Origin: an uncultured Eubacteriales bacterium
GTDB lineage: Bacteria > Bacillota > Clostridia > Oscillospirales > CAG-382
Direction of reading: 5' to 3'
Length of the DNA: 17,132 nucleotides
NCBI GenBank assembly: GCA_900546385.1
Contig: URCT01000050.1
Location: 1-17,132 of the forward strand
Shown here: positions 1 through 8,430 of the stretch, in pieces
Numbering within the stretch: position 1 is the first letter of the stretch
Layout: each line of letters starts with the position of its first letter
Program-made: the position numbers and the translations under genes
Notes under the pieces: generated by a model
Database searches by the model: none
The model's input: only the letters and a program-made list of their open reading frames with translations
Told to the model about the DNA's origin: nothing

Positions 1-1
1 A

Positions 2-1639
2 AAGCCGCAGAAAAACGGCAAAAACGAAAACGCCCGCGCCGACCGTCCCGACCGCAAGGAACGTCCGGAACGCACCGGTGCGCAAAAAAACAAGGAGCGC
101 GACGGCAAGGATAATCGGGACAACCGCGACAATCGCGACAACCGCGACAATCGCGACAGCCGCGACAACAACCGCCGCGGCAAAGGCGACCGAACCGCAC
201 AAAATCCGCAAAACGGCCAAGCCGCTCAGAATGCGCAAAACGACCGCGCCAAAAACACACAAAAAAACGATAACAAACAGAATGCCAAAAACAATCGCGG
301 CAAGGGCAAACCCCAAAACGACCGCAAGAACGGCAATCCGAACGAAAACGCGCAAAATGCGCAAAGCTCCAAGCAGAACTCCGGCCGCCGCGACCGCCGC
401 ACACCGAAAATGCCGAGTCTGTCGCCGCTTTCGGGCGATATGATGGCGTTTGCACGCGACGCAAAAAGCGATTTCGGCCGTTCGCAGGCCAAAAAAGCCG
501 AGCGCGAACCGTCCTTGGAGGAAAAATACAAAAACGCCGTGCCGCTTGCCGAACAAATCGCCGCGGAGGAAGAACGCCGTTTGGCACGCGCACGCAAAAA
601 GACGCTTGCCGAGGTGTCACACAAGCCGGCAAGTGAAACCGCCGCCGAAACCGACGCATCGCCGGAAACAACCGGCGAAGCCGTTCCGGCAAGCTGTGAA
701 ATCGTCGGCATTCGTTTCCGTGAAGCCGGGAAAATCTATTATTTCGATCCCGACGGCCAAACCATTCCCTACGGCACACCCGTTATCGTTGAGACCTCGC
801 GCGGCTCGGAATACGGCTACACCGCCATTGCCAACCGCGTTGTTCCCGGCGGAAGCGTGGTGGCACCGCTCAAAAAAATCAGCCGTATCGCCAACACCGC
901 CGACACCGAAAAATACCGCGCCAACAAAGAGCTTGAAGCCGAAGCGGCCGTCATTTTCAAGAAAAAGGTCGCCGAATTAAAGCTTGCCATGAACCTTGTG
1001 TTTGTGGAATATACGTTTGACAATTCCAAATTATTGTTCTATTTTACCGCTGAAACGCGCATCGATTTCCGTGAGCTTGTCAAGGAGCTTGCTTCCATCT
1101 TCCGCACGCGTATCGAGCTGCGGCAGATCGGCGTGCGCGACGAAGCCAAAATGCTCGGCGGCCTTGGCGTCTGCGGCAGATGCGTGTGCTGCAATTCGTT
1201 CTTAGGCGATTTTGCGCAGGTTTCCATCAAAATGGCCAAAGAGCAGGGCTTATCCCTAAACAGCGCGAAGATTTCCGGTGCCTGCGGCAAGCTCATGTGC
1301 TGCTTGCGCTATGAAGACAAGGTTTACAGCGAAGAAGCCGCACGCACGCCCAAAATCGGTGCGATTGTCGAAACCGCCGAGGGCAAAGGCACGGTCACCG
1401 AGACAAGTCCGTTAAAAGGTGAAATTAAGGTGGCTTTGGAAAATGCCGCCGATACGCCACCCAAAGTCTTCCACAGAGAAGATGTCAAAGTCATCGGCTT
1501 CCGCGGAAAGAACGGTGTTGAACACGCCGAAAAAGACGAAAAAGAAGCCGAATTGAACGCAGAAATCGTTTCCGAAATGGAAACCGATATCGCCGAAAAC
1601 ATCTTGGAAGCCGAATCCTCGCCCGATACCGAACGATAA
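2..1639 (+). CDS. ricT: RicT/YaaT-type PSP1-domain protein, 5' end outside window, long low-complexity N-terminal extension
   Basis: The frame is open from base 2 to the stop at 1639 (at least 545 codons), so the gene begins before the window. The ATG at 410 is internal to this frame and is probably not the start. The first ~135 residues are almost only Asn, Arg, Asp, Lys, Gln and Gly. A charged linker follows, then the PSP1 core from about base 690 (SCEIVGIRFREAGKIYYFDP). Six cysteines lie in two clusters at about 1170-1195 (CGRCVCC) and 1282-1302 (CGKLMCC), with the intervening FAQVSIKMAKEQGLSLN block typical of RicT. RicT is known in Bacillus subtilis as part of the RicAFT (YmcA-YlbF-YaaT) complex that carries Fe-S clusters and assists RNase Y in mRNA maturation. 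That protein is about 275 residues, so the N-terminal part here is extra. The acidic tail after about 1520 is also low complexity. Family assignment is firm; function in this organism is inferred. Confidence 0.9.
   Translation, partial: KPQKNGKNENARADRPDRKERPERTGAQKNKERDGKDNRDNRDNRDNRDNRDSRDNNRRGKGDRTAQNPQNGQAAQNAQNDRAKNTQKNDNKQNAKNNRGKGKPQNDRKNGNPNENAQNAQSSKQNSGRRDRRTPKMPSLSPLSGDMMAFARDAKSDFGRSQAKKAEREPSLEEKYKNAVPLAEQIAAEEERRLARARKKTLAEVSHKPASETAAETDASPETTGEAVPASCEIVGIRFREAGKIYYFDPDGQTIPYGTPVIVETSRGSEYGYTAIANRVVPGGSVVAPLKKISRIANTADTEKYRANKELEAEAAVIFKKKVAELKLAMNLVFVEYTFDNSKLLFYFTAETRIDFRELVKELASIFRTRIELRQIGVRDEAKMLGGLGVCGRCVCCNSFLGDFAQVSIKMAKEQGLSLNSAKISGACGKLMCCLRYEDKVYSEEAARTPKIGAIVETAEGKGTVTETSPLKGEIKVALENAADTPPKVFHREDVKVIGFRGKNGVEHAEKDEKEAELNAEIVSEMETDIAENILEAESSPDTER
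110..163 (+). repeat. Six 9-bp codon-phased units encoding Asp-Asn-Arg
   Basis: Units GATAATCGG, GACAACCGC, GACAATCGC, GACAACCGC, GACAATCGC and GACAGCCGC run head to tail inside the ricT frame and encode (Asp-Asn/Ser-Arg)x6. The third base of the Asn codon alternates C/T, giving an apparent 18-bp higher-order period. The array is followed by GACAACAACCGCCGC. Such arrays can change length by slippage without breaking the frame. Confidence 0.85.
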
Positions 1640-1685
1640 ACCGGTCAAAAATCCCAAACTTTTACAGTTAACGAGGTGCAACCAC

Positions 1686-2705
1686 ATGGGAAAAACGTTT
1701 TTATTGCCGCAAAAGCCGAAATACAAGGCCAATCTTCACTGTCACACGACCGTATCCGACGGTCTGCTTACGCCGGAGCAGATTAAAGAGGAATACAAAA
1801 AGCGCGGGTATTCGATCGTCGCCTACACCGACCATGAATACATCGTCAACCATCAGGACTTGAACGACGAAAGCTTCATCGCTATCACCGCTTACGAGTA
1901 TTCGATCAACGAAGCACCGCACGATGAGCGCACCGCATGGACGGATCTGCGCTGCTGCCACCTCAATTTGTACGCCAAAGACCCATATCAAGATAAACAT
2001 GTCTGCTTTGCGCCGTCGTATGTTTGGGGACCCGGCAAAGAGATTGCCGACACCTTAAAGTATACTGGTCCGCTTTATAAGCGCGATTACAATGACATTC
2101 AGCATGTTATCGACGAAGCAAACAAAAACGGCTATCTCGTCTGCTTCAACCATCCGTATTGGTCGCTCCAGCCGCAGTCCGATTATTTTGGCTTGAAAGG
2201 CCTTTTTGCCATGGAGACCTATAACACAGGCTGTTATGATTTTTCCGGCCACAGTTTCTACGACTACGGGTTACTGGCCGAGTTTAACCAGGAGATTGCG
2301 CCGGTGGCAACCGACGACAACCACAATCATTTCCGTGATCCCGATCTTGATCATTCCGATTCGTTCGGCGGTTATACCATGATCTATACCGGTGATTTTT
2401 CGTATACCGGTATTATAAAAGCGCTTGAAGAGCAGCAATTTTATGCGTCGACCGGCATTGATTTTGAGGAAATTTCGGTAGAAAACGGCGTGGTGCATGT
2501 CGAATGCACGCCGAGCACCAGTATCAGCATCGCGTTCGGCGGAAAACGTTGGGATGAACGGCTTTGCTACGACAGAGAACCGCTGACATCGGCGGATTTC
2601 ACCATTCCGTGGGGGGCACGGTATATCCGTGTTTACTGCGTCAACCGCCGTACCGGCGCCAACGCCACCACCAAGGCTTTCGCTCTTCCGAAAGACGCGG
2701 AATAA
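1686..2705 (+). CDS. PHP-domain metal-dependent phosphoesterase, copy 1
   Basis: This 339-residue protein has the metal-binding signature of the PHP (polymerase and histidinol phosphatase) superfamily: LHCHTTVSDG (H18, H20, D25), AYTDHE (D49, H50), E71, FNHPYW (H156) and DDNH (D210, H213). It is predicted to be a cytoplasmic divalent-metal hydrolase of phosphate esters or small phosphorylated metabolites; the substrate cannot be told from sequence. The catalytic fold fills about residues 12-245. The last ~90 residues look like a beta-rich extension ending in ARYIRVYCVNRRTGANATTKAF. The ATG at 1686 has a GAGGTG ribosome site at 1672-1677. It lies 46 bases after ricT and 18 bases before a close paralogue, so co-transcription is likely. 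No signal peptide or membrane segment is seen. PHP family is certain; function unknown. Confidence 0.9.
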   Translation: MGKTFLLPQKPKYKANLHCHTTVSDGLLTPEQIKEEYKKRGYSIVAYTDHEYIVNHQDLNDESFIAITAYEYSINEAPHDERTAWTDLRCCHLNLYAKDPYQDKHVCFAPSYVWGPGKEIADTLKYTGPLYKRDYNDIQHVIDEANKNGYLVCFNHPYWSLQPQSDYFGLKGLFAMETYNTGCYDFSGHSFYDYGLLAEFNQEIAPVATDDNHNHFRDPDLDHSDSFGGYTMIYTGDFSYTGIIKALEEQQFYASTGIDFEEISVENGVVHVECTPSTSISIAFGGKRWDERLCYDREPLTSADFTIPWGARYIRVYCVNRRTGANATTKAFALPKDAE

Positions 2706-2723
2706 AGCAAAGGAGTGTTTCAT

Positions 2724-3740
2724 ATGACAAAGAACTATTTGCTTCCCAATACGCCGAAATACAAGGCAAATCTGCATTGCCACACCACCTTTTCCGACGG
2801 CGCGTTTACGCCGGAAAAAATCAAAGAAATCTATAAGGCGCATGGCTATTCGGTTGTGGCGTATACCGATCATGAATATATTGTCAACCACCAGGAGCTG
2901 ACCGACGACAGCTTTATCGCCATTACCGGCTATGAATATTCGCTGGGCGAAGCGCCGCACGACGGCTTTACGCATTGGATGGATCTAAAATGCTGTCATT
3001 TGAATTTATACGCCAAAGACCCGTATCAGGACAAACATGTCTGCTTTGACCCGGAACACGTGCCGCACTGCAAGCACCCGGAAACGCTTTCGTATACCGG
3101 GCCGATTTTCAAAGCGACCTACGATGACATCCAGCATGTTATCGACGAAGCCAATAAAAACGGCTATCTTGTCTGTTTCAACCACCCGTATTGGTCGGTG
3201 GAACCGCACGGCGACTACTTTAACCTCAAGGGCTTGTTTGCCATGGAGATCAACAATACAAGCGCATCGGACTATTCGGGACACAGCTTTTACGATTACG
3301 GCTTGCTTGCCGAATACAACCGGACGGTTGCTCCCGTCGGCGCGGACGACAACCACAATCTCGTGCTTGACCCGGACGTTGACCATTCCGACTCGTTCGG
3401 CGGCTACACCATGATTTATACCGACGATTTTTCGTATGCCGGTATTCTTTCCGCCATGGAACGCCGCGACGTTTACGGCTCGACCGGCATCGATTTTGAC
3501 GAGGTTTCGGTCACGGGTTATGGACTGCACATCGCGTGTACACCGTGTACAAGCATCATGGCCTGCTTCGGCGGCAGACGCTGGCGCGGAAAACAGGCCT
3601 ACGACGGCAACACGGTAACGGAAGCAGAGTTTACCATTCCGGAGGACGCGACCTACATCCGCGTGTTCTGCACCAACCGCTTGAACGGCACGTATGCCAC
3701 CACGCGGCCGTATGACGTGCCGAAAAAAGCGCAAGCGTAA
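2724..3740 (+). CDS. PHP-domain metal-dependent phosphoesterase, copy 2 (tandem paralogue)
   Basis: This 338-residue protein aligns end to end with the gene just before it, about two thirds identical by eye, with all PHP metal ligands kept: LHCHTTFSDG, AYTDHE, FNHPYW and DDNH. I chose the ATG at 2724, because an in-frame GTG at 2715 lies inside the ribosome site AAAGGAG (2709-2715), which is correctly spaced for 2724. Differences between the copies concentrate at about residues 108-125 (PEHVPHCKHPETL here, PSYVWGPGKEIAD in copy 1) and in the C-terminal extension, as expected if substrate choice diverged after duplication. DDNHNH in copy 1 is DDNHNL here. It ends 14 bases before truB. Substrate unknown. 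Confidence 0.9.
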   Translation: MTKNYLLPNTPKYKANLHCHTTFSDGAFTPEKIKEIYKAHGYSVVAYTDHEYIVNHQELTDDSFIAITGYEYSLGEAPHDGFTHWMDLKCCHLNLYAKDPYQDKHVCFDPEHVPHCKHPETLSYTGPIFKATYDDIQHVIDEANKNGYLVCFNHPYWSVEPHGDYFNLKGLFAMEINNTSASDYSGHSFYDYGLLAEYNRTVAPVGADDNHNLVLDPDVDHSDSFGGYTMIYTDDFSYAGILSAMERRDVYGSTGIDFDEVSVTGYGLHIACTPCTSIMACFGGRRWRGKQAYDGNTVTEAEFTIPEDATYIRVFCTNRLNGTYATTRPYDVPKKAQA

Positions 3741-3754
3741 ATCCGGAGGTTCTC

Positions 3755-4678
3755 TTGAGCGAATATTTAAGCGGAATATTAAATGTCTACAAGCCGAAAG
3801 GCTTAACCAGCCACGCGGTTGTTTCGCGCGTGCGCAAATTTTACGGCGTCAAGCGCGTGGGACACGCCGGAACGCTCGATCCGATGGCCTGCGGCGTGCT
3901 GCCGGTGCTGGTCGGAAGCGCGGCAAGCGTGCAAGAGCTTGTCATGGAACACGACAAGACCTACAAAGCCGGCGTTCTGTTCGGTGTGACCACCGACACC
4001 GGCGACGTCACGGGAAAGGTGCTTGACACCAAAACGCCGGCATTTGACGGCGCGGCCCTGAATGAAGCACTTACGCGCTTTACCGGCGAAATCGACCAGG
4101 TGCCGCCCATGTATTCGGCACTCAAGGTGGATGGGCAGAAACTATATGAGCTTGCCCGGCGCGGCGAAACCGTCGAGCGCAAAGCGCGCAAGGTGACCGT
4201 TTACGGCATTCGGCTGCTCACGCCGTTTGACGGAAAGCGGTGCGACATCGAAGTGGACTGCTCAAAAGGAACGTACATCCGGACGCTTGCCGAGGATATC
4301 GGGAACGCGCTTGGCTGTGGCGCGTGCCTTGACAGCTTGGAACGAACCGTGTGCGGCGTTTACCGTGCCGCGGACGCGGTGACGGTGGAGACGCTTGAGA
4401 AGCATTATCAGAACGGCGACACATCGGCTCTTGCCGGATTCTTGCAAAGCGCAGAAGTGCTGTTTGAAGACTGTCCAATCGTGCGGCTTGCGCCCTTTTA
4501 CGAAAAATTGGCACTCAACGGCGCGGAGATATATTTGAAGCGTGCGCGCATTCCGGAGCGGCTGTTCGAGCATGGCCGGTTCTGCCGGTTATACAAGGAA
4601 AACGGCGGTTTTTATGCCGTGGCGGAGCTTGGGGACTATCCCGACGGAGCTGCCGTGAAAATCAAATATCGGTTTTAA
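3755..4678 (+). CDS. truB: tRNA pseudouridine(55) synthase TruB
   Basis: TruB converts uridine 55 in the T-loop of most tRNAs to pseudouridine. The 307-residue product has the family N-terminus GILNVYKPKGLTSHAVV and the catalytic motif GHAGTLDPMACGVLP, with the nucleophile Asp42. Other family blocks are the KTYKAGVLFGVTTDTGD segment, QVPPMYSALKVDGQKLYELAR, and the CSKGTYIRTLAEDIG motif. The start is a TTG at 3755 with a strong GGAGG at 3745-3749; no ATG nearby fits the conserved N-terminus. After about residue 215 it carries a C-terminal segment resembling the PUA-like tail of bacterial TruB. It follows the PHP pair by 14 bases and is followed by glyA after 53 bases. In many Firmicutes truB lies near rbfA and ribF; that arrangement is not seen here. 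Confidence 0.96.
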   Translation: MSEYLSGILNVYKPKGLTSHAVVSRVRKFYGVKRVGHAGTLDPMACGVLPVLVGSAASVQELVMEHDKTYKAGVLFGVTTDTGDVTGKVLDTKTPAFDGAALNEALTRFTGEIDQVPPMYSALKVDGQKLYELARRGETVERKARKVTVYGIRLLTPFDGKRCDIEVDCSKGTYIRTLAEDIGNALGCGACLDSLERTVCGVYRAADAVTVETLEKHYQNGDTSALAGFLQSAEVLFEDCPIVRLAPFYEKLALNGAEIYLKRARIPERLFEHGRFCRLYKENGGFYAVAELGDYPDGAAVKIKYRF

Positions 4679-4687
4679 GGAGCATTC

Positions 4688-4716
4688 GCTTAAAACATAC
4701 ACAACCACATTTAAGC
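4688..4716 (+). promoter_or_regulatory. 7-bp inverted repeat just before the glyA ribosome site
   Basis: GCTTAAA (4688-4694) and TTTAAGC (4710-4716) are perfect inverted repeats with a 15-base loop, ending three bases before GGAGG at 4720-4724. No T-run follows, so it is not a terminator. It may be a weak leader hairpin or a chance match. Confidence 0.25.
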
Positions 4717-4731
4717 AGCGGAGGTACAGAA

Positions 4732-5973
4732 ATGGTAAAGGAAAACATGGAATTTTTGAAGGCGCTCGATCCCGAAATCGGCGAAGCGGTTGAAAAGGAA
4801 TTTGCCCGTCAATCGCGCAACATTGAGCTTATTGCAAGCGAAAACATCGTTTCGGAGGCAGTTCTTGCGGCAGCCGGCACGGTGCTTACAAACAAATACG
4901 CCGAAGGCTATCCGGGCAAGCGTTACTACGGCGGCTGCGAATGTGTGGACATTGCCGAAGAAGTGGCGAGAAAGCGCGCCTGCGAATTATTCGGTGCGGA
5001 ACACGCGAACGTTCAGCCGCATTCTGGCGCGAACGCAAACTTTGCGGTCTATACGGCGTTCTGCAAGCCGGGCGACACGGTCATGGGCATGAATCTGGCG
5101 CATGGCGGTCACCTGACGCACGGCAGCCCGGTCAATGTGTCGGGCATGTATTTCAACATTGTGCCGTATGGCGTAAACGACGATGGCTTTATTGATTACG
5201 ACGAGATGGAACGCCTTGCGCATGAGCACAAGCCGAAGATGATCATTGCCGGCGCGAGTGCGTATCCGCGCATCATCGATTTTGAACGCTTTGCCAAGGT
5301 TGCCAAGGAGGTCGGCGCGATCTTCATGGTAGACATGGCGCACATTGCCGGTCTTGTGGCGGCAGGGCTTCATCCGAGTCCGGTTCCGTATGCGGATGTT
5401 GTGACGACCACGACGCACAAGACGCTTCGCGGTCCGCGCGGCGGCATGATTTTGTGCAAGGAAGAATATGCAAAGCAGATCGACAAGGCCATTTTCCCGG
5501 GCACGCAGGGCGGCCCGCTCATGCACATCATTGCGGCAAAGGCTGTCTGCTTCGGCGAAGCGTTAAAGCCGGAATTCAAGGAATATGCACGCCAGGTCGT
5601 GGCAAACTCCAAGGCGTTTGCGGACGCACTGTTAAAAGAGGGCTTCAAGCTTGTTTCGGGCGGCACGGACAATCACTTGTGCCTTGTGGATTTACGTCCG
5701 TTTGCGGTCACCGGCAAGGAGTTCGAAAAGCGTCTTGACAGCGTTTACATCACGGTCAACAAGAACGCTATCCCGAACGATCCGGAAAAGCCTTTTGTAA
5801 CCAGCGGCATCCGCGTCGGTACGCCGGCGGCCACGTCGCGCGGCTTCAAGGAAGCCGACTTTGTCAAGGTTGCCGAGCTTATGCGGCTTGCTGCAACCGA
5901 TATTGAGGGCAAGGCCGACGAAATCCGTGCAGAGGTCTGCAAGCTCTGCGACGCACACCCGATTTACCGATAA
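4732..5973 (+). CDS. glyA: Serine hydroxymethyltransferase
   Basis: GlyA is the PLP-dependent enzyme that interconverts serine plus tetrahydrofolate with glycine plus 5,10-methylene-tetrahydrofolate, the main entry of one-carbon units for purine, thymidylate and methionine synthesis. The 413 residues match the family length. Clear motifs are IELIASENIVS near the N-terminus, NKYAEGYPGKRYYGGCE, HGGHLTHGSPVN, the DMAHIAGLVAAGLHPSP block, and VVTTTTHKTLRGPRGG with the PLP-binding Lys230. IRVGTPAATSRGF near the C-terminus is also typical. The start ATG at 4732 has GGAGG at 4720-4724. It is a cytoplasmic homodimer or tetramer in the family. It is followed by a 107-base gap holding a strong hairpin. 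Confidence 0.97.
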   Translation: MVKENMEFLKALDPEIGEAVEKEFARQSRNIELIASENIVSEAVLAAAGTVLTNKYAEGYPGKRYYGGCECVDIAEEVARKRACELFGAEHANVQPHSGANANFAVYTAFCKPGDTVMGMNLAHGGHLTHGSPVNVSGMYFNIVPYGVNDDGFIDYDEMERLAHEHKPKMIIAGASAYPRIIDFERFAKVAKEVGAIFMVDMAHIAGLVAAGLHPSPVPYADVVTTTTHKTLRGPRGGMILCKEEYAKQIDKAIFPGTQGGPLMHIIAAKAVCFGEALKPEFKEYARQVVANSKAFADALLKEGFKLVSGGTDNHLCLVDLRPFAVTGKEFEKRLDSVYITVNKNAIPNDPEKPFVTSGIRVGTPAATSRGFKEADFVKVAELMRLAATDIEGKADEIRAEVCKLCDAHPIYR

Positions 5974-5993
5974 AAAATCCGATTTAGAAAATA

Positions 5994-6023
5994 CGGGTGC
6001 TTTTCTTGCGAGAAAAGCACCCG
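5994..6023. repeat. 13-bp perfect hairpin between glyA and maf
   Basis: CGGGTGCTTTTCT (5994-6006) and AGAAAAGCACCCG (6011-6023) are perfect inverted repeats around the 4-base loop TGCG. A T-run does not follow on the + strand (CCAAAAAAGTTTC comes next), so it is not a standard intrinsic terminator. The arrangement of stem, CG-containing loop and downstream GCCAAA recurs at 17087-17113. This suggests a dispersed intergenic element, possibly a transcript-end processing or REP-like structure. Confidence 0.6.
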
Positions 6024-6080
6024 CCAAAAAAGTTTCATCTTTTCAGCAATAGCTGTGGAAATGAAAGGACAACCGACATA

Positions 6081-6677
6081 ATGACGGACACAAAAATTAT
6101 TTTAGCCTCCGGGTCGCCGCGCCGTGCGGAGATTTTACGCAACATCGGGCTTGACTTTGAAGTGCGTCCGACAGGTGCTGACGAGACCATAGATCCGGAG
6201 CTGTCGCCGACGCAGATGGTCTGCGAGCTTGCCTTTCGCAAGGCCGAAGAAGCCGTCTTGCACCTTTCCGCTTCGGAAGAAGACGCGCTTATCATTGCCG
6301 CCGACACCGTTGTGGTTTACAACGGCCGGATTTTGGGAAAACCGGCTGACGAGCAGGACGCCTATCGGATGTTAAAGTGTTTATCCGGGACGGTTCACGC
6401 CGTATACACCGGCTTTACGCTTGCCAAAAACGGCTTTTATTTCACGGAGCACGCCTCGACCGAGGTCGAGTTTCTGCCGATAAAGGATGATTTGATTTAT
6501 CGCTACATACAGACGGGCGAACCGTTTGACAAAGCCGGTGCTTACGGCATCCAAGGCAAAGGCTCGGCCTTGATACGCGCCATTCACGGTGACTATTTCA
6601 ATGTGATGGGGCTGCCGGTTTCGGCTTTGGTTTTGGCGGCACGCGCACAATTTGATATTGATTTACTTGGGTTTTAA
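6081..6677 (+). CDS. maf: Maf-family nucleoside triphosphate pyrophosphatase
   Basis: The product hydrolyses non-canonical or pyrimidine nucleoside triphosphates (dTTP/UTP class) to monophosphate and pyrophosphate, a house-cleaning role also linked to septum formation. The 198 residues open with the family signature ILASGSPRRAEIL. They contain IIAADTVV with the catalytic Asp, LGKPADEQDAYRML, and AYGIQGKGSALIRAIHGDYFNVMGLP. The ATG at 6081 puts the signature at residue 7, as usual, with AAAGGAC about 12 bases upstream. An in-frame TTG at 5997 would add 28 non-conserved residues and would begin inside the 5994-6023 hairpin, so I rejected it. It lies between glyA and an acyl-CoA synthetase on the same strand. 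Confidence 0.94.
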   Translation: MTDTKIILASGSPRRAEILRNIGLDFEVRPTGADETIDPELSPTQMVCELAFRKAEEAVLHLSASEEDALIIAADTVVVYNGRILGKPADEQDAYRMLKCLSGTVHAVYTGFTLAKNGFYFTEHASTEVEFLPIKDDLIYRYIQTGEPFDKAGAYGIQGKGSALIRAIHGDYFNVMGLPVSALVLAARAQFDIDLLGF

Positions 6678-6714
6678 CAACATGTATTGCCATTAAAATT
6701 AAGGAAGGAACGCT

Positions 6715-8409
6715 ATGTACAAGAACTACAAGAAAAATTACCCGTATTACGAGGTATCGCCGATCCGCGACTTCAAGCAGATGCTCGAAGAATCCATCCG
6801 CGACTGTGAAGGCCGCCCGGCGTTTCGCTACAAAAGCGGCAAGGATATCGTCGATGTCAGCTATGAGCAGTTTTACGCCGATACCAAGGCGCTTGGCACA
6901 GCCATTACCGCTCTCGGCCACGGAAAGAGCCACATCGCCATGATCGGCCCGAACAGCTACAAATGGCTGCTCACGTACATGACCGTTCTCAATTCCGAAG
7001 GCGTGTATGTGCCGATCGATAAGGAACTGCCGTTTGATGAGATTGTGCACATCGTCAACGACAGCGATTCCGAAGTGTTCTTCTATGCCGGATTTTATGC
7101 GGAAAATGTCAAGAACAACCGCGAGAAAATGCCGAACGTCAAGTATTTCGTCAATCTAGACGGCAAAGAAGACGACGGCGAATTCTTAGCGTATGACAAG
7201 CTGCTTGCACACGGCAAAGAGCTGCTTGACGGCGGCAACACCGATTACACCTCCATGAACCCCGATCCTGCGGCTATGAAAATGATCGTTTACACCTCCG
7301 GCACGACCGGACGCGCCAAGGGCGTTATGTTAACGCTTGACAACATGGTCAACTGCGTGGTTCACGGCCTTGAGGTCTCCACGGTTTACGATGTGTGCCT
7401 GTCGGTTCTGCCGTATCACCACACGTATGAATCAGTCTGCGGCATTTTGGTGTCCCTCAAAAAGGCGGCCACCATCTGCATCAACGAAAGCCTGCGCACC
7501 GTTGCGGCAAACTTAAAGGTGTTCCAGCCGACCTACATCATGCTCGTGCCGCTGTTTGTGGAATCCTTCTATAAGAAGATTTGGGCGACGGTCGAGGATC
7601 AGGGCAAGGCCGACACGCTCCGCAAGATGATCAAGGTCAGCAATAAGCTCTTAAAAGTCGGCATCGATATGCGTCATGTGTTCTTCAAGTCGATTCACGA
7701 GGTGTTCGGCGGCAGACTGATCAAAATGGTTTCCGGCGGCGCACCGCTCCGCCAAGAGCTTGGCGAATTCTTCGACGCCATCGGCGTGACGCTTGTCAAC
7801 GGCTACGGCATCACCGAATGCTCGCCGCTTGTGGCCGCCAACCGCGATTTCTACTACAATTTCGCCTCGGTCGGCAATCCTCTTCCCTGCCTTGACATGA
7901 AGATTTTTGAACCGAATGCCGACGGCGAAGGTGAAATCTGCGTCAAAGGCCCGACGGTCATGCTCGGTTACTATAAGCAGCCCGAGCTTACCGCTGAGGT
8001 TCTCGAAGCCGACGGCTGGTTCCATACCGGCGATTTCGGCAAGATCGGCGAGGATGGACGTCTTTACATCACCGGCCGCAAAAAGAACATGATCGTGCTT
8101 CGCAACGGCAAGAACATTTATCCGGAAGAAATCGAAGAATATCTCGGCGGCATTCCCGAAGTGACCGAAGTCATCGTTTCGGCACTGCGTTCGGAGGACG
8201 ACGAAGAGACCGGTCTTGCGGCTGAGATCTTCCCGGGTGATGACCTTGTCAAGAGCAAGACCGACGACGAGCTGTACACGCTTCTTAAGACCGCTGTCGA
8301 AAAGGTCAACGACGGTCTGCCGTCCTATAAACACGTGACCAAAGTGGTCGTCCGCAAGACACCGTTCGACAAGACCACCTCCGGCAAGATCCGCCGCAAA
8401 TACAATTAA
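6715..8409 (+). CDS. AMP-forming acyl-CoA / acyl-ACP synthetase (long-chain fatty acid ligase type)
   Basis: This 564-residue ANL-superfamily adenylating enzyme should activate a carboxylic acid, probably a fatty acid, through an acyl-AMP to a CoA or carrier-protein thioester. Motifs in order are the P-loop-like YTSGTTGRAKGVM (193-205), YGITECSP (364-371), GEICVKGPTVMLGYY, GWFHTGDFG with Asp440, GRKKNMIVLRNGKNIYPEE at the hinge, and the C-terminal TTSGKIRR with catalytic Lys558. No carrier, condensation or transporter domain is attached. No obvious signal peptide is present; enzymes of this type are cytoplasmic or peripheral to the membrane. The start ATG at 6715 has AAGGAAGG just upstream and is 37 bases after maf. 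The exact acid and acceptor cannot be decided from sequence, so no symbol is given. Confidence 0.9.
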   Translation: MYKNYKKNYPYYEVSPIRDFKQMLEESIRDCEGRPAFRYKSGKDIVDVSYEQFYADTKALGTAITALGHGKSHIAMIGPNSYKWLLTYMTVLNSEGVYVPIDKELPFDEIVHIVNDSDSEVFFYAGFYAENVKNNREKMPNVKYFVNLDGKEDDGEFLAYDKLLAHGKELLDGGNTDYTSMNPDPAAMKMIVYTSGTTGRAKGVMLTLDNMVNCVVHGLEVSTVYDVCLSVLPYHHTYESVCGILVSLKKAATICINESLRTVAANLKVFQPTYIMLVPLFVESFYKKIWATVEDQGKADTLRKMIKVSNKLLKVGIDMRHVFFKSIHEVFGGRLIKMVSGGAPLRQELGEFFDAIGVTLVNGYGITECSPLVAANRDFYYNFASVGNPLPCLDMKIFEPNADGEGEICVKGPTVMLGYYKQPELTAEVLEADGWFHTGDFGKIGEDGRLYITGRKKNMIVLRNGKNIYPEEIEEYLGGIPEVTEVIVSALRSEDDEETGLAAEIFPGDDLVKSKTDDELYTLLKTAVEKVNDGLPSYKHVTKVVVRKTPFDKTTSGKIRRKYN

Positions 8410-8430
8410 CGATTGACGATTTTTCACTTC

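Noticed and set aside
78..443. Thr/Ala/Lys-rich frame of 121 codons on the + strand
   Set aside because: It is a shadow of the repetitive ricT extension in another frame, with no ribosome site and no family-like content.
410..1639. ATG at 410 as the start of ricT
   Set aside because: The frame continues open upstream to base 2 with consistent low-complexity protein sequence, and no ribosome site stands before 410.
2271..3734. Long minus-strand frames opposite the two PHP genes
   Set aside because: They arise from codon bias of the real genes. The + strand frames carry complete metal-binding motifs and good ribosome sites.
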